Position numbers and translations under genes: made by a program. Shown piece by piece: positions 1 through 10,983 of a DNA stretch of 64,000 nucleotides. The stretch is from Chelonoidis abingdonii. Lineage: Eukaryota; Chordata; Testudines; Testudinidae. Under the pieces are notes generated by a model, which was not told the origin of the DNA, made no database searches, and worked only from the letters and a program-made list of their open reading frames with translations. The stretch is from contig NC_133770.1 of assembly GCF_003597395.2 (NCBI RefSeq), positions 94,784,206 to 94,848,205 of the forward strand, in the 5' to 3' direction. The stretch's first letter is position 1, and every line of letters starts with the position of its first letter.

Positions 1-1080
1 TCCATACCCTACCCGCTAATGTAATAATCTTTGTACAAAGAATGCCTTATGAAATATTATTTGAAAACTCATAATTTGCTGGTTATTATTGTCCTGGGAC
101 AATGTGTGCAACAACATTGTATGTGAAGTTATAAGATTCCACTCTATGGTGTTATTAACACACATTCCAAACTGAGGTTGGCAAATAGGTCTGTCTCAAA
201 CAAACAAAAAAATGTGTGCTCTGCTTAAGCTGCATTTAAGCAGTAACAGAGTCATCAAGCCGAAAGGGAAACAAAGGAAGTTCAACCTGGTGTGGAAAAA
301 GCAGCAGAGAAATTCCTTTGCTTTGTCTTCTGGTACCTAGCTGGAAATGTTTTTCAAGAAGGGCACTGAAAATACAAAAAGGAGGGACAAACACCCCAAT
401 GTGCCCCTCCTCCCCACCCATTACATTCATGAAACCTGAAGTGACAAAGAAGCATTAAGTGGATCCTGGAAGATCCTAAGAAGTCTGGTTAGTAAGACTG
501 CTGAAAGCATATGCTGAGAAAGCTTTGCTTTGACTTTAAGATAGTTTGTTAAGTTAGGCACAAGTTGCGTTTTAGTTTTCTTGTAAACATTTCTGACATT
601 GATGCCTCATTACTTATACTCACTTAAAATCTCTCTCTTTGTAGTTTATAAACCTGTTTTATCTAATCCAGTGTGTTTAAACTGAAGTGTTTTGGAAACT
701 CCATTTGGGGTGGCAAGTTGTGTACATATTATTTCTATTAAAGAAATAATGGACTTTATATGAACTTGTCCAGGAGAGGACTTGGCAGTACAGGCCATCC
801 ATTTTGGGTGTTGGGGTCACCCTGCAATATAACCAAGGCTGGTGAGAGCTAGCGTGCTGTCCAAGTGTGGCTGGCAGGCTGTGGTTCCACACAGACATAC
901 AGGGTGTGGCTTGCACTCTGGAAGGCTGTTTGTGAATGGCCCAGGTGGGAACTCCTTCAGCAAAGCATCATATGGCACCCAAGGTTACAGGGCAGAGGTG
1001 ATACAGCTGCTCATTAGTCTAGATTGTATCCTAGTATGTCACACAGACTTGTACAGCTCCCATCACTGTAACGTGATCAG
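1..1080. other. AT-rich spacer, nothing recognised
   Basis: No gene, RNA or clear repeat could be assigned. Short ORFs on both strands have no recognisable motif and no coding character. Confidence 0.6.
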
Positions 1081-1245
1081 TTGATGAGGTGAGGATAACT
1101 ATCATCCCTTTACAGATGGAGAATTGAGGCAGACAGAGGGTGACTTGCCAAAGATCTCATAGGAAGTGTGTGGCACAGCCGGGACTTTAACTCTTGTTTC
1201 CCTAGTCCCAGCCTAGTGTCATAACAACTGGACTATCTTGTCTCC
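1081..1245 (-). repeat. tRNA-derived SINE remnant (tortoise Pol III/MIR-like)
   Basis: Read on the minus strand it starts with a degenerate tRNA-like A box (about 1225-1240) and B box (about 1185-1200). The usual core follows, in which CTCTGCCAC-like, GACTTCC-like, GGCAAGTCAC-like and CTCAGTTTC-like words are still visible in reverse complement. The same word order occurs in the better preserved copy at 40.43-40.74 kb. It is an old, inactive copy. Confidence 0.7.
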
Positions 1246-2440
1246 ATTTCAGTTTTTGAGAGAGCAGCCTTTAAATAGTATGTCCTGATTATAAAAAATT
1301 AAAAATTAAATTGGTTTTGTGACCACCTGTTACTGTTTTAAGGGGACTCTACAGTAAGAGACAACTTGACTGACTAGACAGGAAAAACAGTAAATTGTCT
1401 ATATGCAAAAGTGCTGTCAAATGCATATTGTAAACAAACTAAGAAAAAAAAGAGTTTTGTTAACTTTTTGCAGTTATAGTAACCTTCACTGTAACTATAG
1501 AAGGTCCAAAATTTTCAACCAATATTTTCAATTTTCAACCAATATTTTCAATTCAACTGTCACTTTAAGGCAAAGGAATTGCACCTTTGATTAATCTCAG
1601 CAGTATAAACAAGGACTATAACACAGAAAGGTTTGCTTGCATAGAGGTGAGCTTCAGAAACTACAGTGCACACAGGAAAAAGATAAGAAAGGACCTAATG
1701 AAATAATGCAAACACAGAGGCCCAATTCTCCCCTTGAAATCAAACCTGGATCAAATCACCCCCGATTTGAAGTTTTGCCAAAGAAAAGCAAATACAGATA
1801 CAACCTTATTTTTGACATTTATTTACTTTTGACTATTTATTAGTACAATCTTAATGTTTAATATAGTGTTTCATATGGATTTGAAATTTGTCATCTACAG
1901 CACACACTGACCTTGTCTTCATTTATCATGCAGCTCATTGGGTCATAATGGGGGCCATAAGATATCTTAATGGCATTTTCAATTTTAAATATTTTCATAG
2001 CATGACCTCTGTTTGTACATCTGCAATCATTTGTGCTTGCAATGTTAAATATACTATCACCAGTGAATGCAATTTACAAGCACCATTCAAGCATTTGTGC
2101 ACAAAAGTTATAGTACGCAAAGACCACTTGCTAGTTATGTATGTGCAAAGATGCATGCACAAAAATAAAGGCAAATTTTAGCTTAAACCTTGTTTAATAT
2201 TGACACGTTGTTCGAAGATTGGCCACTCCACATACATATTACACTCTGAGAACTTGAGATTTAGGGTGGTTAAAATGCCTTCTGAGCCACTACTAGAGAA
2301 CAGGAAACTCTCCACATAACTCCACTGGAAATTGTACACTTTGATTGCCCAGTTCTTCAGTGAGCTGAGTGTGGGCAGACCTCTGTAACAGCACAGAGCC
2401 CCACTGGATCAGGGTCAACTTACGGGGAACTCAATGCAGG
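1246..2440. other. AT-rich spacer with a short tandem duplication
   Basis: No gene was recognised. A perfect 2 x 20-bp tandem duplication lies at 1511-1550. A 97-codon open frame at 1888-2181 has no recognisable motif and is treated as chance. Confidence 0.6.
1511..1550. repeat. Perfect 2 x 20-bp tandem duplication
   Basis: Positions 1511-1530 and 1531-1550 are identical 20-mers containing TTTTCAACCAATATTTTC. Two perfect copies in otherwise diverged sequence suggest a recent local duplication. Confidence 0.9.
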
Positions 2441-2469
2441 ACTGGGGCCAGAGGTAAAAGTAAGCCGGC

Positions 2470-2990
2470 TGGACCAGCTTCCCCAGCCTGGGAATTTAAA
2501 GGACCTGGGGCTCCCTGCAGTGGCCAGAGCCCAGGGGCCTTTAAATCGCCTCCCGAGGCCCACTGCGTGGAGCCCCGGGCCCTTTAAAGAGCCGCCCAAG
2601 CCCTGACGCCACTACCCTGGGGCTCTGGCACCAGGGCTCAGGTGTCACTTTAAAGGGCCCGGGGCTCCACGCAGCGGTCGGAGCCCCTGGCCCTTTAAAT
2701 CCCCATGGAAGCCCTGCCGCCGCTATCCTGCCGGAGCCCCAGGGTAGCGGCAACAGGGCTCTGTCAGCAATTTAAAGGGCCCTGAGCTCCGCTGTGATAG
2801 CGGTGGCCAGAGCCTGGGGCCCTTTAAATTGCCCCTGTGCCCCAGGGCTCCAAGCTGCCTCTGCAGATGGGAGCTCTGGGAGTGATTTAAGGGCTCCAGG
2901 GCTCCCAGCTGAAGCCGGAGTCCTGGGGCCTTTAAACCTTTATATAAAAGTGATTTAAGGGCTGCTCAGGACTCCAGCATACCGGTGAGT
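2470..2990. repeat. GC-rich array of alternating TTTAAA blocks
   Basis: Blocks of about 50-90 bp alternate between CCCTTTAAAT-type and ATTTAAAGGG-type junctions, separated by GC-rich words such as GGGGCTCC and GGAGCCC. Intact TTTAAA cores occur near 2488, 2540, 2580, 2650, 2692, 2770, 2820 and 2930. A related array sits inside a Tigger-type MITE at 48.2-48.75 kb and another inside the hAT element at 38.6-38.85 kb. Here no terminal inverted repeat could be fixed. Open frames across it are low-complexity artefacts. Confidence 0.7.
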
Positions 2991-3342
2991 CCTTAACTTA
3001 CTTTCACCCCTGACTGGGGCATAGGACATCAGTCAATAAAATAAATATGAATGCACATGCCAGGCAACATGCTACCAATGTACATGATATAGTATTATGA
3101 AGGTATATGTCAAAATGCTATTTGATATTTTCATATACTATAGATTTATATAATTGTTCTTAATATGGATTTGTACTTGGCAAATCTAAAGTCACATTGA
3201 ACTTTTGGATAAAGATGTATGTCTTATGATACTACTGTAGTCCAAAGGGAAACATCCCTTTAAATCACTTTTAAAATCTTAAATGAATAATGTAAACACT
3301 TTTCTTTTTAAATAAATAGAGAATTTCTACATTAATGAAATT
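2991..3342. other. AT-rich spacer
   Basis: Nothing recognised between the GC-rich array and the solo LTR. A sequence resembling a Tigger-type terminus near 2981-3000 was too weak to annotate separately. Confidence 0.5.
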
Positions 3343-3347
3343 ATGAC

Positions 3348-4082
3348 TGTCAAGGGTCCTTCCCCACTCTGAACTTTAGGGTACAAGTGTGGGGACCTGC
3401 ATGGACACTTCTAAGCTTAATTACTAGCTTAGATCTGGTACACTGCCACCATCCAGAATTTCAGTGTCTGGAGCACTCTCTGTGCCCCCAAAACTTTCCC
3501 CTCCCTGGGTTGCCTTGAGGGACTTCACCAATTCCNNNNNNNNNNNNNNNNNNNNNNNNNNNNNNNNNNNNNNNNNNNNNNNNNNNNNNNNNNNNNNNNN
3601 NNNNNNNNNNNNNNNNNNNNNNNNNNNNNNNNNNNNNNNNNNNNNNNNNNNNNNNNNNNNNNNNNNNNNNNNNNNNNNNNNNNNNNNNNNNNNNNNNNNN
3701 NNNNNNNNNNNNNNNNNNNNNNNNNNNNNNNNNNNNNNNNNNNNNNNNNNNNNNNNNNNNNNNNNNNNNNNNNNNNNNNNNNNNNNNNNNNNNNNNNNNN
3801 NNNNNNNNNNNNNNNNNNNNNNNNNNNNNNNNNNNNNNNNNNNNNNNNNNNNAAACATGAGAGACTGATTCAGAAAGATTTGGAGAGCCTGGATTGACGT
3901 CTGGTCCCTCTTAGTCCCACGAGCAAACAACCCCCAAAACAAAGAGCACAAACAAAAGACTTCCCTCCACCAAGATTTGAAAATATCTTGTCCCCCCACT
4001 GGTCCTCTGGTCAGGTGTCAGCCAGGTTTTTAACCCTTTAGAGGTAAAAGAGACATTAACCCTTAACTATCTGTTTATGACA
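3348..4082 (-). mobile_element. Solo LTR, minus orientation, interrupted by an assembly gap
   Basis: The unit starts TGTCAAGG and ends TTTATGACA, so it has the TG...CA termini of an LTR. It is flanked by a perfect 5-bp duplication ATGAC (3343-3347 and 4083-4087). On the minus strand its beginning matches the starts of the LTRs at 27.67 kb and 47.32 kb (TGTCATAAACAGATAG-like, then GGGTTAATG). No internal retroelement sequence is present, so it is a solo LTR left by LTR-LTR recombination. About 317 bp of its middle are unresolved. Gypsy-type versus retroviral origin cannot be settled from this copy alone. Confidence 0.85.
3536..3852. other. Assembly gap (run of N)
   Basis: 317 unresolved bases inside the solo LTR. 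The two open frames that span it (3424-3999 minus and 3464-3868 plus) are artefacts of reading through N. Confidence 0.99.
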
Positions 4083-4087
4083 ATGAC

Positions 4088-4566
4088 ATATCCATTTTCA
4101 CAAAATGAGAAGATCAAGAAGTTATTCCAGATTGAGTCTCTTTTCTAGTCCATGTTTCTTTATACCCTTCTTGTAGATTTCACATTGTGACAATTTGTGG
4201 ACCATGTTGTGGCTTTATTACTATACCTAAGAGTAAGTTGGGTTTCTCGCAAGAGGACTTTTTAAAAACCCAGACCACAGAGAATGACAAGGACGCTCCT
4301 GCACAAATGCTTTGTGAAAATAAGGGTCAAAAATCACTCAAGGGATTTGTGTTCTAGTCTTGATCTCATACATGAGATACTTGATTCTCTCCAGGACACT
4401 TTGAGTTATAATTTGGAAAGACTAAAGGTTACTTCCACAGGTGATAAAAATGACTGTGTCCTTTTTTGCTTCTTTATATAGGATAAAAAAAACCTGAAAA
4501 ATTTAGGCTTTAAAAAAATAAAGTGGAAGGTGGTGTTCTGCTGGGTTTTATAAATTCAGGTCTCAT
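4088..4566. other. Spacer, nothing recognised
   Basis: Moderately AT-rich sequence without a recognisable gene or repeat. Confidence 0.5.
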
Positions 4567-4592
4567 CTGCTCAGATCTGTTCAGGTCTATAG

Positions 4593-5176
4593 CAGTGGCT
4601 CTCAAACTTATTTGATCACTCCTCCCTTCTTTTTGCCTATAGTAGTTTACCCCTTCCTCCCTCCGCCACACAAGAACATACACAAACAAAAAATCATGCA
4701 ACTCTAAATATTAAAAATAGTAAGGCATTGATTCAAATAGAGCCATTTAAGTATATAGTTATGTACATCTTAAGTGAGATACTGCTTACTGGCACCACAC
4801 CGTTGTGTGGAGCAGAACAATTCCATGAATTGCACAAATGAGCTAACAATCCATTGTAATAAGAGCCAAAGCAAAACTGCAATTGTGGTCGATGCTTACA
4901 ATTAAATGTGCACACTGCATTGTAGCAAACGGATTAATGTATAGATGGCAGTGACCTTGTATAATGCTGTTCAAGCTTAACAGAAATCCATCAAAATGCA
5001 CAGCACCATCTGAGGACCTGATATCTCTGAGGAATCAGCTTTGCTAGTTATTAATTGCTGTGAGTAAAATGTGTGCAGTAAGGTTTTATTTCCCTTAAGC
5101 TTCTCATGTCCACCCAGAATCCATTTTGCGCACACACACACACCCACACACCCACACCTCAGTTAGAGAACCTCTG
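4593..5176. mobile_element. Non-autonomous hAT element (584 bp)
   Basis: The terminal inverted repeats read CAGTGGCTCTCAAACTT on the left and, reverse-complemented, CAGAGGTTCTCTAACTG on the right. A perfect 8-bp duplication GTCTATAG flanks it (4585-4592 and 5177-5184). Eight-base duplications and CAGNGG termini are hallmarks of the hAT superfamily. There is no transposase frame. A CA-rich stretch (about 5132-5157) sits near the right end. Confidence 0.88.
5130..5157. repeat. Short CA-rich microsatellite
   Basis: CA dinucleotides with interspersed CCCACA units, inside the right end of the hAT element. Confidence 0.8.
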
Positions 5177-5253
5177 GTCTATAGCGTTGCCTACAGTAAG
5201 GAATTTTGCACACATGCATACAAGAATTACCTACTGTAAGCAAGGCTATAGAC
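5177..5253. repeat. Inverted repeat core between two hAT elements
   Basis: The left arm (from 5177, GTCTATAGCGTTGCC...) and right arm (ending 5253, ...CAAGGCTATAGAC) are near-perfect reverse complements of about 24 bp around a 30-bp spacer. The symmetry continues outward beyond both flanking hAT insertions: CTGCTC at 4567-4572 pairs with GAGCAG near 5572. The original structure was therefore a longer palindromic element, now split twice. Confidence 0.75.
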
Positions 5254-5556
5254 CAAGAGTAGGCAACCTATGGCACGGGTGCCAAAGGCAGCACACGAGC
5301 TGATTTTCAGTGGCACTCACACTGCCTGGGTCGGGGCCAGTGGTCTGGGGGCTCTGCATTTTAATTTAATTTTAAATGAAGCTTCTTAACCATTTAAAAA
5401 ACCTTATTTACTTTACATACAACAATAGTTTAATTATAGATTTATAGAAAGAGACCTTCTAAAAATGTTAAAATGTATTACTGGTACGTGAAACCTTAAA
5501 TTAGAGTGAATAAATGAAGACTCGGCACACCACTTCTGAAAGGTTGCCGACCCTTG
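5254..5556. mobile_element. Non-autonomous hAT element (303 bp)
   Basis: The termini are CAAGAGTAGGCAACC and, reverse-complemented, CAAGGGTCGGCAACC. It is flanked by a perfect 8-bp duplication CTATAGAC (5246-5253 and 5557-5564). The interior is AT-rich with no open frame. Its sequence differs from the neighbouring hAT at 4593-5176, so it belongs to a separate family. Confidence 0.9.
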
Positions 5557-5564
5557 CTATAGAC

Positions 5565-6880
5565 CTTCCAGAGCAGACAAGAACTTATTTTCTTTTTTAA
5601 AACAAAAAGTCTTTCAGGCCTTGTTTATCCAACATAAAACAGCAACAAAAAGTACGCAAAGCAATTTTTCCATCCATGCAGGTCACATTTAAGTCAGAGT
5701 CCTCGGGTAGAAAAAGTTCTGCTGGCTTCCAGTGTTTTTATCACCACAATAGTAGGATTGACTAACAAGCCTGGTTGCTTATCTGAATCCACCAACATGC
5801 CCAGAGGAAACAAAACTTGACAATCCTGATCTTTCTATGACAAAAAAAAAAGTTGAAATGAACCCTTATTTAAATAAATATTACAAAAAAAGTCTCCTTC
5901 AATAAGAAAGCTAAAAAAGAACAAATCCCCATATTTTTCATTTGCAGATCACCTTTAAGAAAATAATTAAAGCCCCTTTTCTGCAATAGGTAGCATGAAG
6001 ACAGACTGCAGCACACATGTGGAGTTCCAGTTGGGTGCAAGGGACTTTGTGTGATTGCAACATTCCACCCAAGTGCTAAACATTGCAGGATCAGGACTAT
6101 AATCTCTTACTGATCATGAAGACACTTTTACTGCTTTAGGGTCCAATCCTTAAGACATCTAGTATTGAGTGTAGCACTTACTAGCATGAGTAGTTACGCT
6201 GATTCCCTGCAACAAATTTTTGCAAGATTTAAAAAGTAAGAGTCTCACTAGAAAAAAAATGAATGATATAGAGAAGGATTGAAATCATAATCTTTGTGCC
6301 CAAGGACGACTTCGTGCCATTTGGCTAACAGCGCAGGGATACATACAGGTAACAGAAATCCCTTGGGTCTGACATCTACTAAAGAATGTCATGTAAGGTC
6401 TTTGATGAAAGCCTGTCACATTTGTCATTGGACTCGTGAAATGTATATACAGAAAATGTGAAGAGTTATGTATATATACTAAAAATTATGTTCTCTAAGT
6501 CTATGAGTTAAGGCAAGTCACTGAAAAGTGATCCACATACCCTAGCAGGCAGGTAGAAGAGATGCTTATCTAATTCTGGCTTGTCAAATGCCAGTTGTAT
6601 ATTGTATGACACACAATGGACACTCATTTTCAGTCAGAGCCAATGCTAATCCGTAGATTGCAGGGGCTAAATGAAAGCACAAAAGCAGCAGGGATTATCC
6701 TGTTTAGGAATAAGACAATGAACTTTTGAAATGATATCTGGGATGCAGATGAACATCTAGCTATTCCTTCAATCTGTGAGGACAAGGTGCAGGTTTGATT
6801 TTATGAGAAGTGATCTCAGCCAAACTACTTGAAAGTGCTATGAAAAAGACCTGGGGTAAACTATCTTGAAGGACACAGGG
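5565..6880. other. AT-rich spacer with weak old repeat words
   Basis: No gene recognised. Around 6125-6230 there is a degenerate stretch resembling an old interspersed repeat that recurs near 13.2, 48.9, 61.3 and 62.5 kb (words like GATCCTGCAA and CAATGGG). I cannot assign its class. Confidence 0.45.
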
Positions 6881-7010
6881 CAGTGGTTCCCAAAGTGTGG
6901 GTTGCAGCCCCAGAGGTTGCGGTGATCTCTAGTGTGCAGAGGAAGCCATTTTGATCGGTACAGCATGACCAGGCACGTACAGTTCATGTGAGATCACAAT
7001 GCATGGAGGA
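6881..7010. mobile_element. Possible hAT left-end fragment
   Basis: Starts CAGTGGTTCCCAAAGTG, which resembles a hAT terminus, but no matching right end or target duplication was found. The right boundary is therefore arbitrary. Confidence 0.35.
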
Positions 7011-7539
7011 CACTATTTTACTCTATAAAATGGCATCCTCTGCATAGCATGACCTATGATGTGTCTCACTGGGTGGAGGACACCATTTTGGGAATCCTTT
7101 GGGAATACTGAATTTAAAAGTTCTGTGAGTGTTCTGTGGAACAGGGCTGAGCAGACCAGAAGGACAGTCTGAGGATTTTGGGACTGGTGTGGGGCTATTA
7201 CTAACTTGTAGAGAGAGAGTGAGGCCACAAAGGCCTGGAAAGAAGTGCTTGTTTTGCCAGAGACTGGTGGTTTGAGGCAGGGCCGGCCTTAGGATTTATG
7301 GCGCCCTAGGCGAGATTATTAAACTGTTGCCCCTGTACCTGATCTGCTCCTAGCAACACAAACATAAGCTTACAGTATTGGAAAACTTGCCACATTCACA
7401 TTATTAAAACCAGTTTAACTTAATTAAGCACACTGTAATGCTGATGGACTAGCACTAAAGAAGCAGCACTATAGAAAAAATTCTGATATGACAGAATGAT
7501 GCAAATAATATAATACAGTTTATTCATACCCCCGCAACT

Positions 7540-7790
7540 TGTGCATATATCCTTAGTTGTACCATTGCCCTGTTTCTACTGACAATTCCTGTAAACAGTA
7601 AGCATCAGGAGAGAACGAGTTTTCTCAAAACTAAAGCCTCATTAAAACGATCTCCGCTCTACAATGATCAGAATGTTAACTGGTCTTGTTTTCTGTGCAA
7701 CGAAACAAGACACGACTTTGTCTTTGTCACTACGATGGACATTATACTGATTTTGCAGCACAAAAGCCAGAAAAAGATTGCTTTTAATTC
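7540..7790 (+). pseudogene. hAT transposase C-terminal remnant
   Basis: The plus strand translates, with frameshifts, to LLTIPV, then an ER..SF.K.K stretch, then STM and TGL, then KARKR. This is the order seen in the C-terminal dimerisation region of hAT transposases (family pattern TIPV..ERSFSKLK...LRSTM..RL.GL). At least two frameshifts and a stop break it. It marks the enclosing 3.4-kb element as a descendant of an autonomous hAT. A ZMYM1-like hAT lineage is possible but not proven. Confidence 0.65.
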
Positions 7791-7879
7791 AAAAACAAAT
7801 TCTTTGTTCATACCTCTTCATATAAAATTTCCAATTAAAATTTTGATAATAAAAACTATGAATAAACTGTACAATGTCC

Positions 7880-8110
7880 ATCACTGATTTTGCACTGTGG
7901 CAACATTGATGACAGTGTACTCAATTCTTCGTACAGTTCAAGTCCATTTAAATCAAAACTATCACCGTGCTTCAGGAGGCTCTCTAGGTTCTTGCACTTT
8001 GTCACATAGTTGCTCTTGTTTTCCTATTTCGTTGAATTTAGTTATGTCATAGGGCAAAAATCCAAACTGATCGGTGAATGCAAGGTATTAAACCTTTCAT
8101 TCAACAGTGG
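7880..8110 (-). pseudogene. hAT transposase middle-region remnant, inverted
   Basis: The minus strand reads ERFNTLHSP, then CKNLESLLKHGDSFDLNGLE, then LYEELSTLSSMLP, in shifting frames. This acidic-hydrophobic pattern fits the segment just upstream of the hAT dimerisation region. It lies in the opposite orientation to the C-terminal remnant at 7540-7790, so the gene has been rearranged as well as frameshifted. Confidence 0.55.
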
Positions 8111-8599
8111 GTTAGTGGCTATCCATCACAGAACATTAAAAAAATTCAGCCTCCGGCCTGCTTAGCCTGGATCGTGCTATGGCTCATGGGGTTCCTTGGG
8201 GGTCCATTTTGTTTGTCAGTTTTTTTCCTTGAAGCGGGTGCTGAGTGGGGCACATGGAAATTTTGGGCCAGGAACCGAGTGGCAATGGGGCAGCAGCTCC
8301 AGAACCCCAGTGCTTCAAAAATCATGTTCTCTGTATTTCACTAAAAGTCTTGTGCCATAGTGTTTAGTATAAGGTAAGTGTTGAATTCAAGCTGCATCAT
8401 TGGACTACTGCATTTACTGAGGTTGCTTACACTGAGATTTTTAAAACAAGAATGGTCATACCAGAAAATGACAGATTTAGAAACTTGGGAAGCTGGAGAT
8501 TTCAGAGGCATGACGTGTTCACTTTTAACTTTTGGATCTCTGGCTTCTTCCAGGGAATAGCAACCAAGCGGGCTTCATAAACTCTCAGATTGATATCTC

Positions 8600-9330
8600 T
8601 ACAATTGTCGATTATCGAGGGGTCTTGGCACCGGCCCTTGCTCAGGCTCTCGCCAGCTGAGTAATGAAACCCCAAACCGGCGAGCTGGCTAACGCAGCCC
8701 GAGGCTGGTGGCTGGAACCAGACAAGGTCCCAGGACCCTGCTGACAGTTCCGCTGCTGGTCTGGGGTTCTGACCACCAACTCCTGACAGCCAAGAAGATC
8801 CGGCGCCAACCCAGTCACTCAGCTCGCTACCAGCCTGGGATTCTGCTCAGCCCAGGCTGGCAGGAGGCAGAGTTGGGGCCAGCGGCTGAGCTCTGACTGG
8901 CAGCGGGGCCGGCAGCTGGATCCATCACCGGAGTGAAAGTAAACTTGAGTGCTGCTGGCACCCCAGGAGGGCAGACTGAGCCACGTCACAACTCAGTGAA
9001 GGAGTGTTCAGCCTGCCACAGTTTTCAGAACCGCTGCCGCTATGATGCCTGAATGGAACCCATGGCTGACAGCAGGTGTTGGAGCCGGCTGCTATTCAGC
9101 CCGCTGCCAGCCTGGGGTTCTGGGGGTCCCCAAGGCAGCTATGCAGGTGCTGAGGGAGCCGTGGCTGGTCATGGCCCAGCTAGCCAATGGGCAGCAGCCT
9201 TGGGGGCTCCAGAGAAGTGATTTTGGGCTGAAGCTTTCGTAAGGTTCAGCTGCCGCTGCAATTACCATCAAAAGTTTAGTTCACCTGCGACTTTGACAAC
9301 GTGTGCCGTAGGTTGCGACTGGGCCTGCTT
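8600..9330. repeat. GC-rich degenerate repeat inside hAT
   Basis: Words such as CAGCCTGGGGTTCTG and CTGCCAGCCTGGG recur several times between about 8700 and 9130. Unit length is irregular. Open frames here are compositional artefacts. Confidence 0.5.
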
Positions 9331-9944
9331 ATACACTAGTAAGGAGATGAGCATATTACAGTTGTTGGAGGGCTCTTAGCAGGAGTAACAGGGCTATAGG
9401 AAAGTCAGTCAACATTATTTTGTTTCTCTGATGAAAACTGGCCCACTCCCTGCCTCAAACCAAACCTGTCACTAATAATTGTCACAACTTTAATTTCTGT
9501 TTTTGGCTAAGATATTGATTTTTTTTAAAAAAAAAATATGAAATTGGAATTCAGGATTGTTAGCAAAGCATTTTTGGCAAACAAAGTTTGTTAAATGACA
9601 ATCTAAATGGCAACACAGTACTGCTTTCATGCTTGGCTCACCCCCAGCCTGCTGGTCCAACAGCTGCAGTAGAGGAGGAGATAGGTGGAAAACTGCAGGA
9701 CCCCAAATCCACCTCTTGGGGTACAGAGTGGCAACAGCAGCAGCAAACCCTCAGGTCCAATCACATACCAATGGGCACCCACCAGCCTTACAGACCATGG
9801 TGAAGTTAGCACAGCATCTGATCTCAGGGACAGGGCACCCATGGAGCCACAGCAGCTCATCCTGCCTGTGCAGCTCCCCCGGATGAGATGGATCACTGGC
9901 AGCTGCCAGCCTGGGGCTAAGAGGCGCTCCCAGGGTAGGCGGGC

Positions 9945-10168
9945 CAGATTCAGATGTCCTGATTTTATAGGGCCAGTCCCAATATTTGGGGCTTTGTCTT
10001 ATATAGGCACCAGGAGCTCAATTACAAGACCCACCTAGGAGTGACCAGACAGAAAGTGTGAAAAATCAGTGACAGGGATTGGGGGGAGGGTAAAAGGAGC
10101 CATAAAGAAAAAGACCCAAAATCCCCTATCCTGATTTTTTTTTTTCACATGCTATCTGGCTACCCAGC
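9945..10168. mobile_element. Degenerate palindromic MITE pieces
   Basis: The left part (about 9950-10000) reads ATTTTATAGGGCCAGTCCC... with TCTTATATAGGC. The right part (10037-10168) begins GTGACCAGACAG and contains AAAAAGACCCAAAA. These are opposite halves of a short palindromic interspersed element common in turtles, here as two damaged copies inside the hAT element. Confidence 0.5.
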
Positions 10169-10895
10169 GCCAGCCCTGTGTGACATTCCAATCCTGGCTC
10201 GCCTGCCGAGGAAGTGAGTTACTTTCACTTTCATTCCTCAGCAGGCAGCCAGCCTGCCCTCCCCCACCTATCCCCAGCACCTCATCCAACCAGCCCTGAC
10301 GGGAGGAGAGGGATGCTCCTGGGGAGGAGGGAGAAAGGTGGGGTGCTCCGTGGGGCGGGGGGGGGAAGAATGGGTGTTATGGGGGGCAACAAAGGATACT
10401 GGTTCCAGAGCCACAGAGCCTGCCTCACCTCACCTCAGCCGGGGGGAAAGAGTCACACTCACAGGTGAGCTCCTTCCCCAACTCCTACCCCCTTCCCTTC
10501 CCAGAGACCTCAGCAGCCAATCCCATTCCTCAGACTGTGCAGAATTCTGCTCTCTCTAGGACCCAGCAGCCCTGCTCTTACATGCTCCACTGCTTCCCAT
10601 CTGTCTGGGCTGCCTGCAGAGTGGTGCCCCCAGGCAGAGTGAGGCCCTACGTATTTGCCTATTTTGCCTATGTCTAAGGACGGCCCTGGTTTGAGGGATC
10701 TGATCCACAGCAGGCACAGAAAACTCACACTAAAGGCAAGTGGTGGTGAGGTGCTTTACAGCCATAGGCACCTCTGAAAGTATCACAAATCTTACAGTGT
10801 TTAATAAAAGCATAAAGATTAAAACTAGATAAGATCCTGTGAAAGTCATCTAACCCAACACCCTCCTTAGACCCTGATCCTACACCATTAGTCAG

Positions 10896-10983
10896 TATCG
10901 GAGGGGTAGTCGTGTTAGTCTGGACATGCTTATGCTCCAATACTTCTGTTAGTCTATAAGGTGTCACAGGACTCTTTGTCACT
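10896..10983. mobile_element. Penelope-like terminal-repeat pieces in inverted arrangement
   Basis: 10896-10925 carries the reverse complement of the repeat end (GGAGGGGTAGTCGTGTTAG). 10926-10983 carries the forward middle part (CTTATGCTCCAATACTTC, then TTAGTCTATAAGGTG). The family is recognised from the fuller copies at 15.79-16.09 and 40.79-40.99 kb. The ribozyme-like core is missing in this copy. Confidence 0.65.

Larger units (their letters stand above)
7278..10688. mobile_element. Long hAT element with transposase remains (3.4 kb)
   Basis: The left terminus is CAGGGCCGGCCTTAGG and the right terminus, reverse-complemented, is CAGGGCCGTCCTTAG. A perfect 8-bp duplication GTTTGAGG flanks it (7270-7277 and 10689-10696). 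The first kilobase is AT-rich and holds degraded hAT transposase coding sequence; 8.6-10.6 kb is GC-rich and repetitive. It has related termini to the 38.28-39.60 kb hAT. It cannot encode a working transposase and carries younger insertions. Confidence 0.88.

Noticed and set aside
2975..3005. Tigger-type terminus (TACCGGTGAGTCC)
   Set aside because: Only the first bases fit; the following sequence does not match the MITE ends at 20168 or 48820.
3424..3999. 191-codon minus-strand frame
   Set aside because: It spans a 317-base assembly gap inside a solo LTR.
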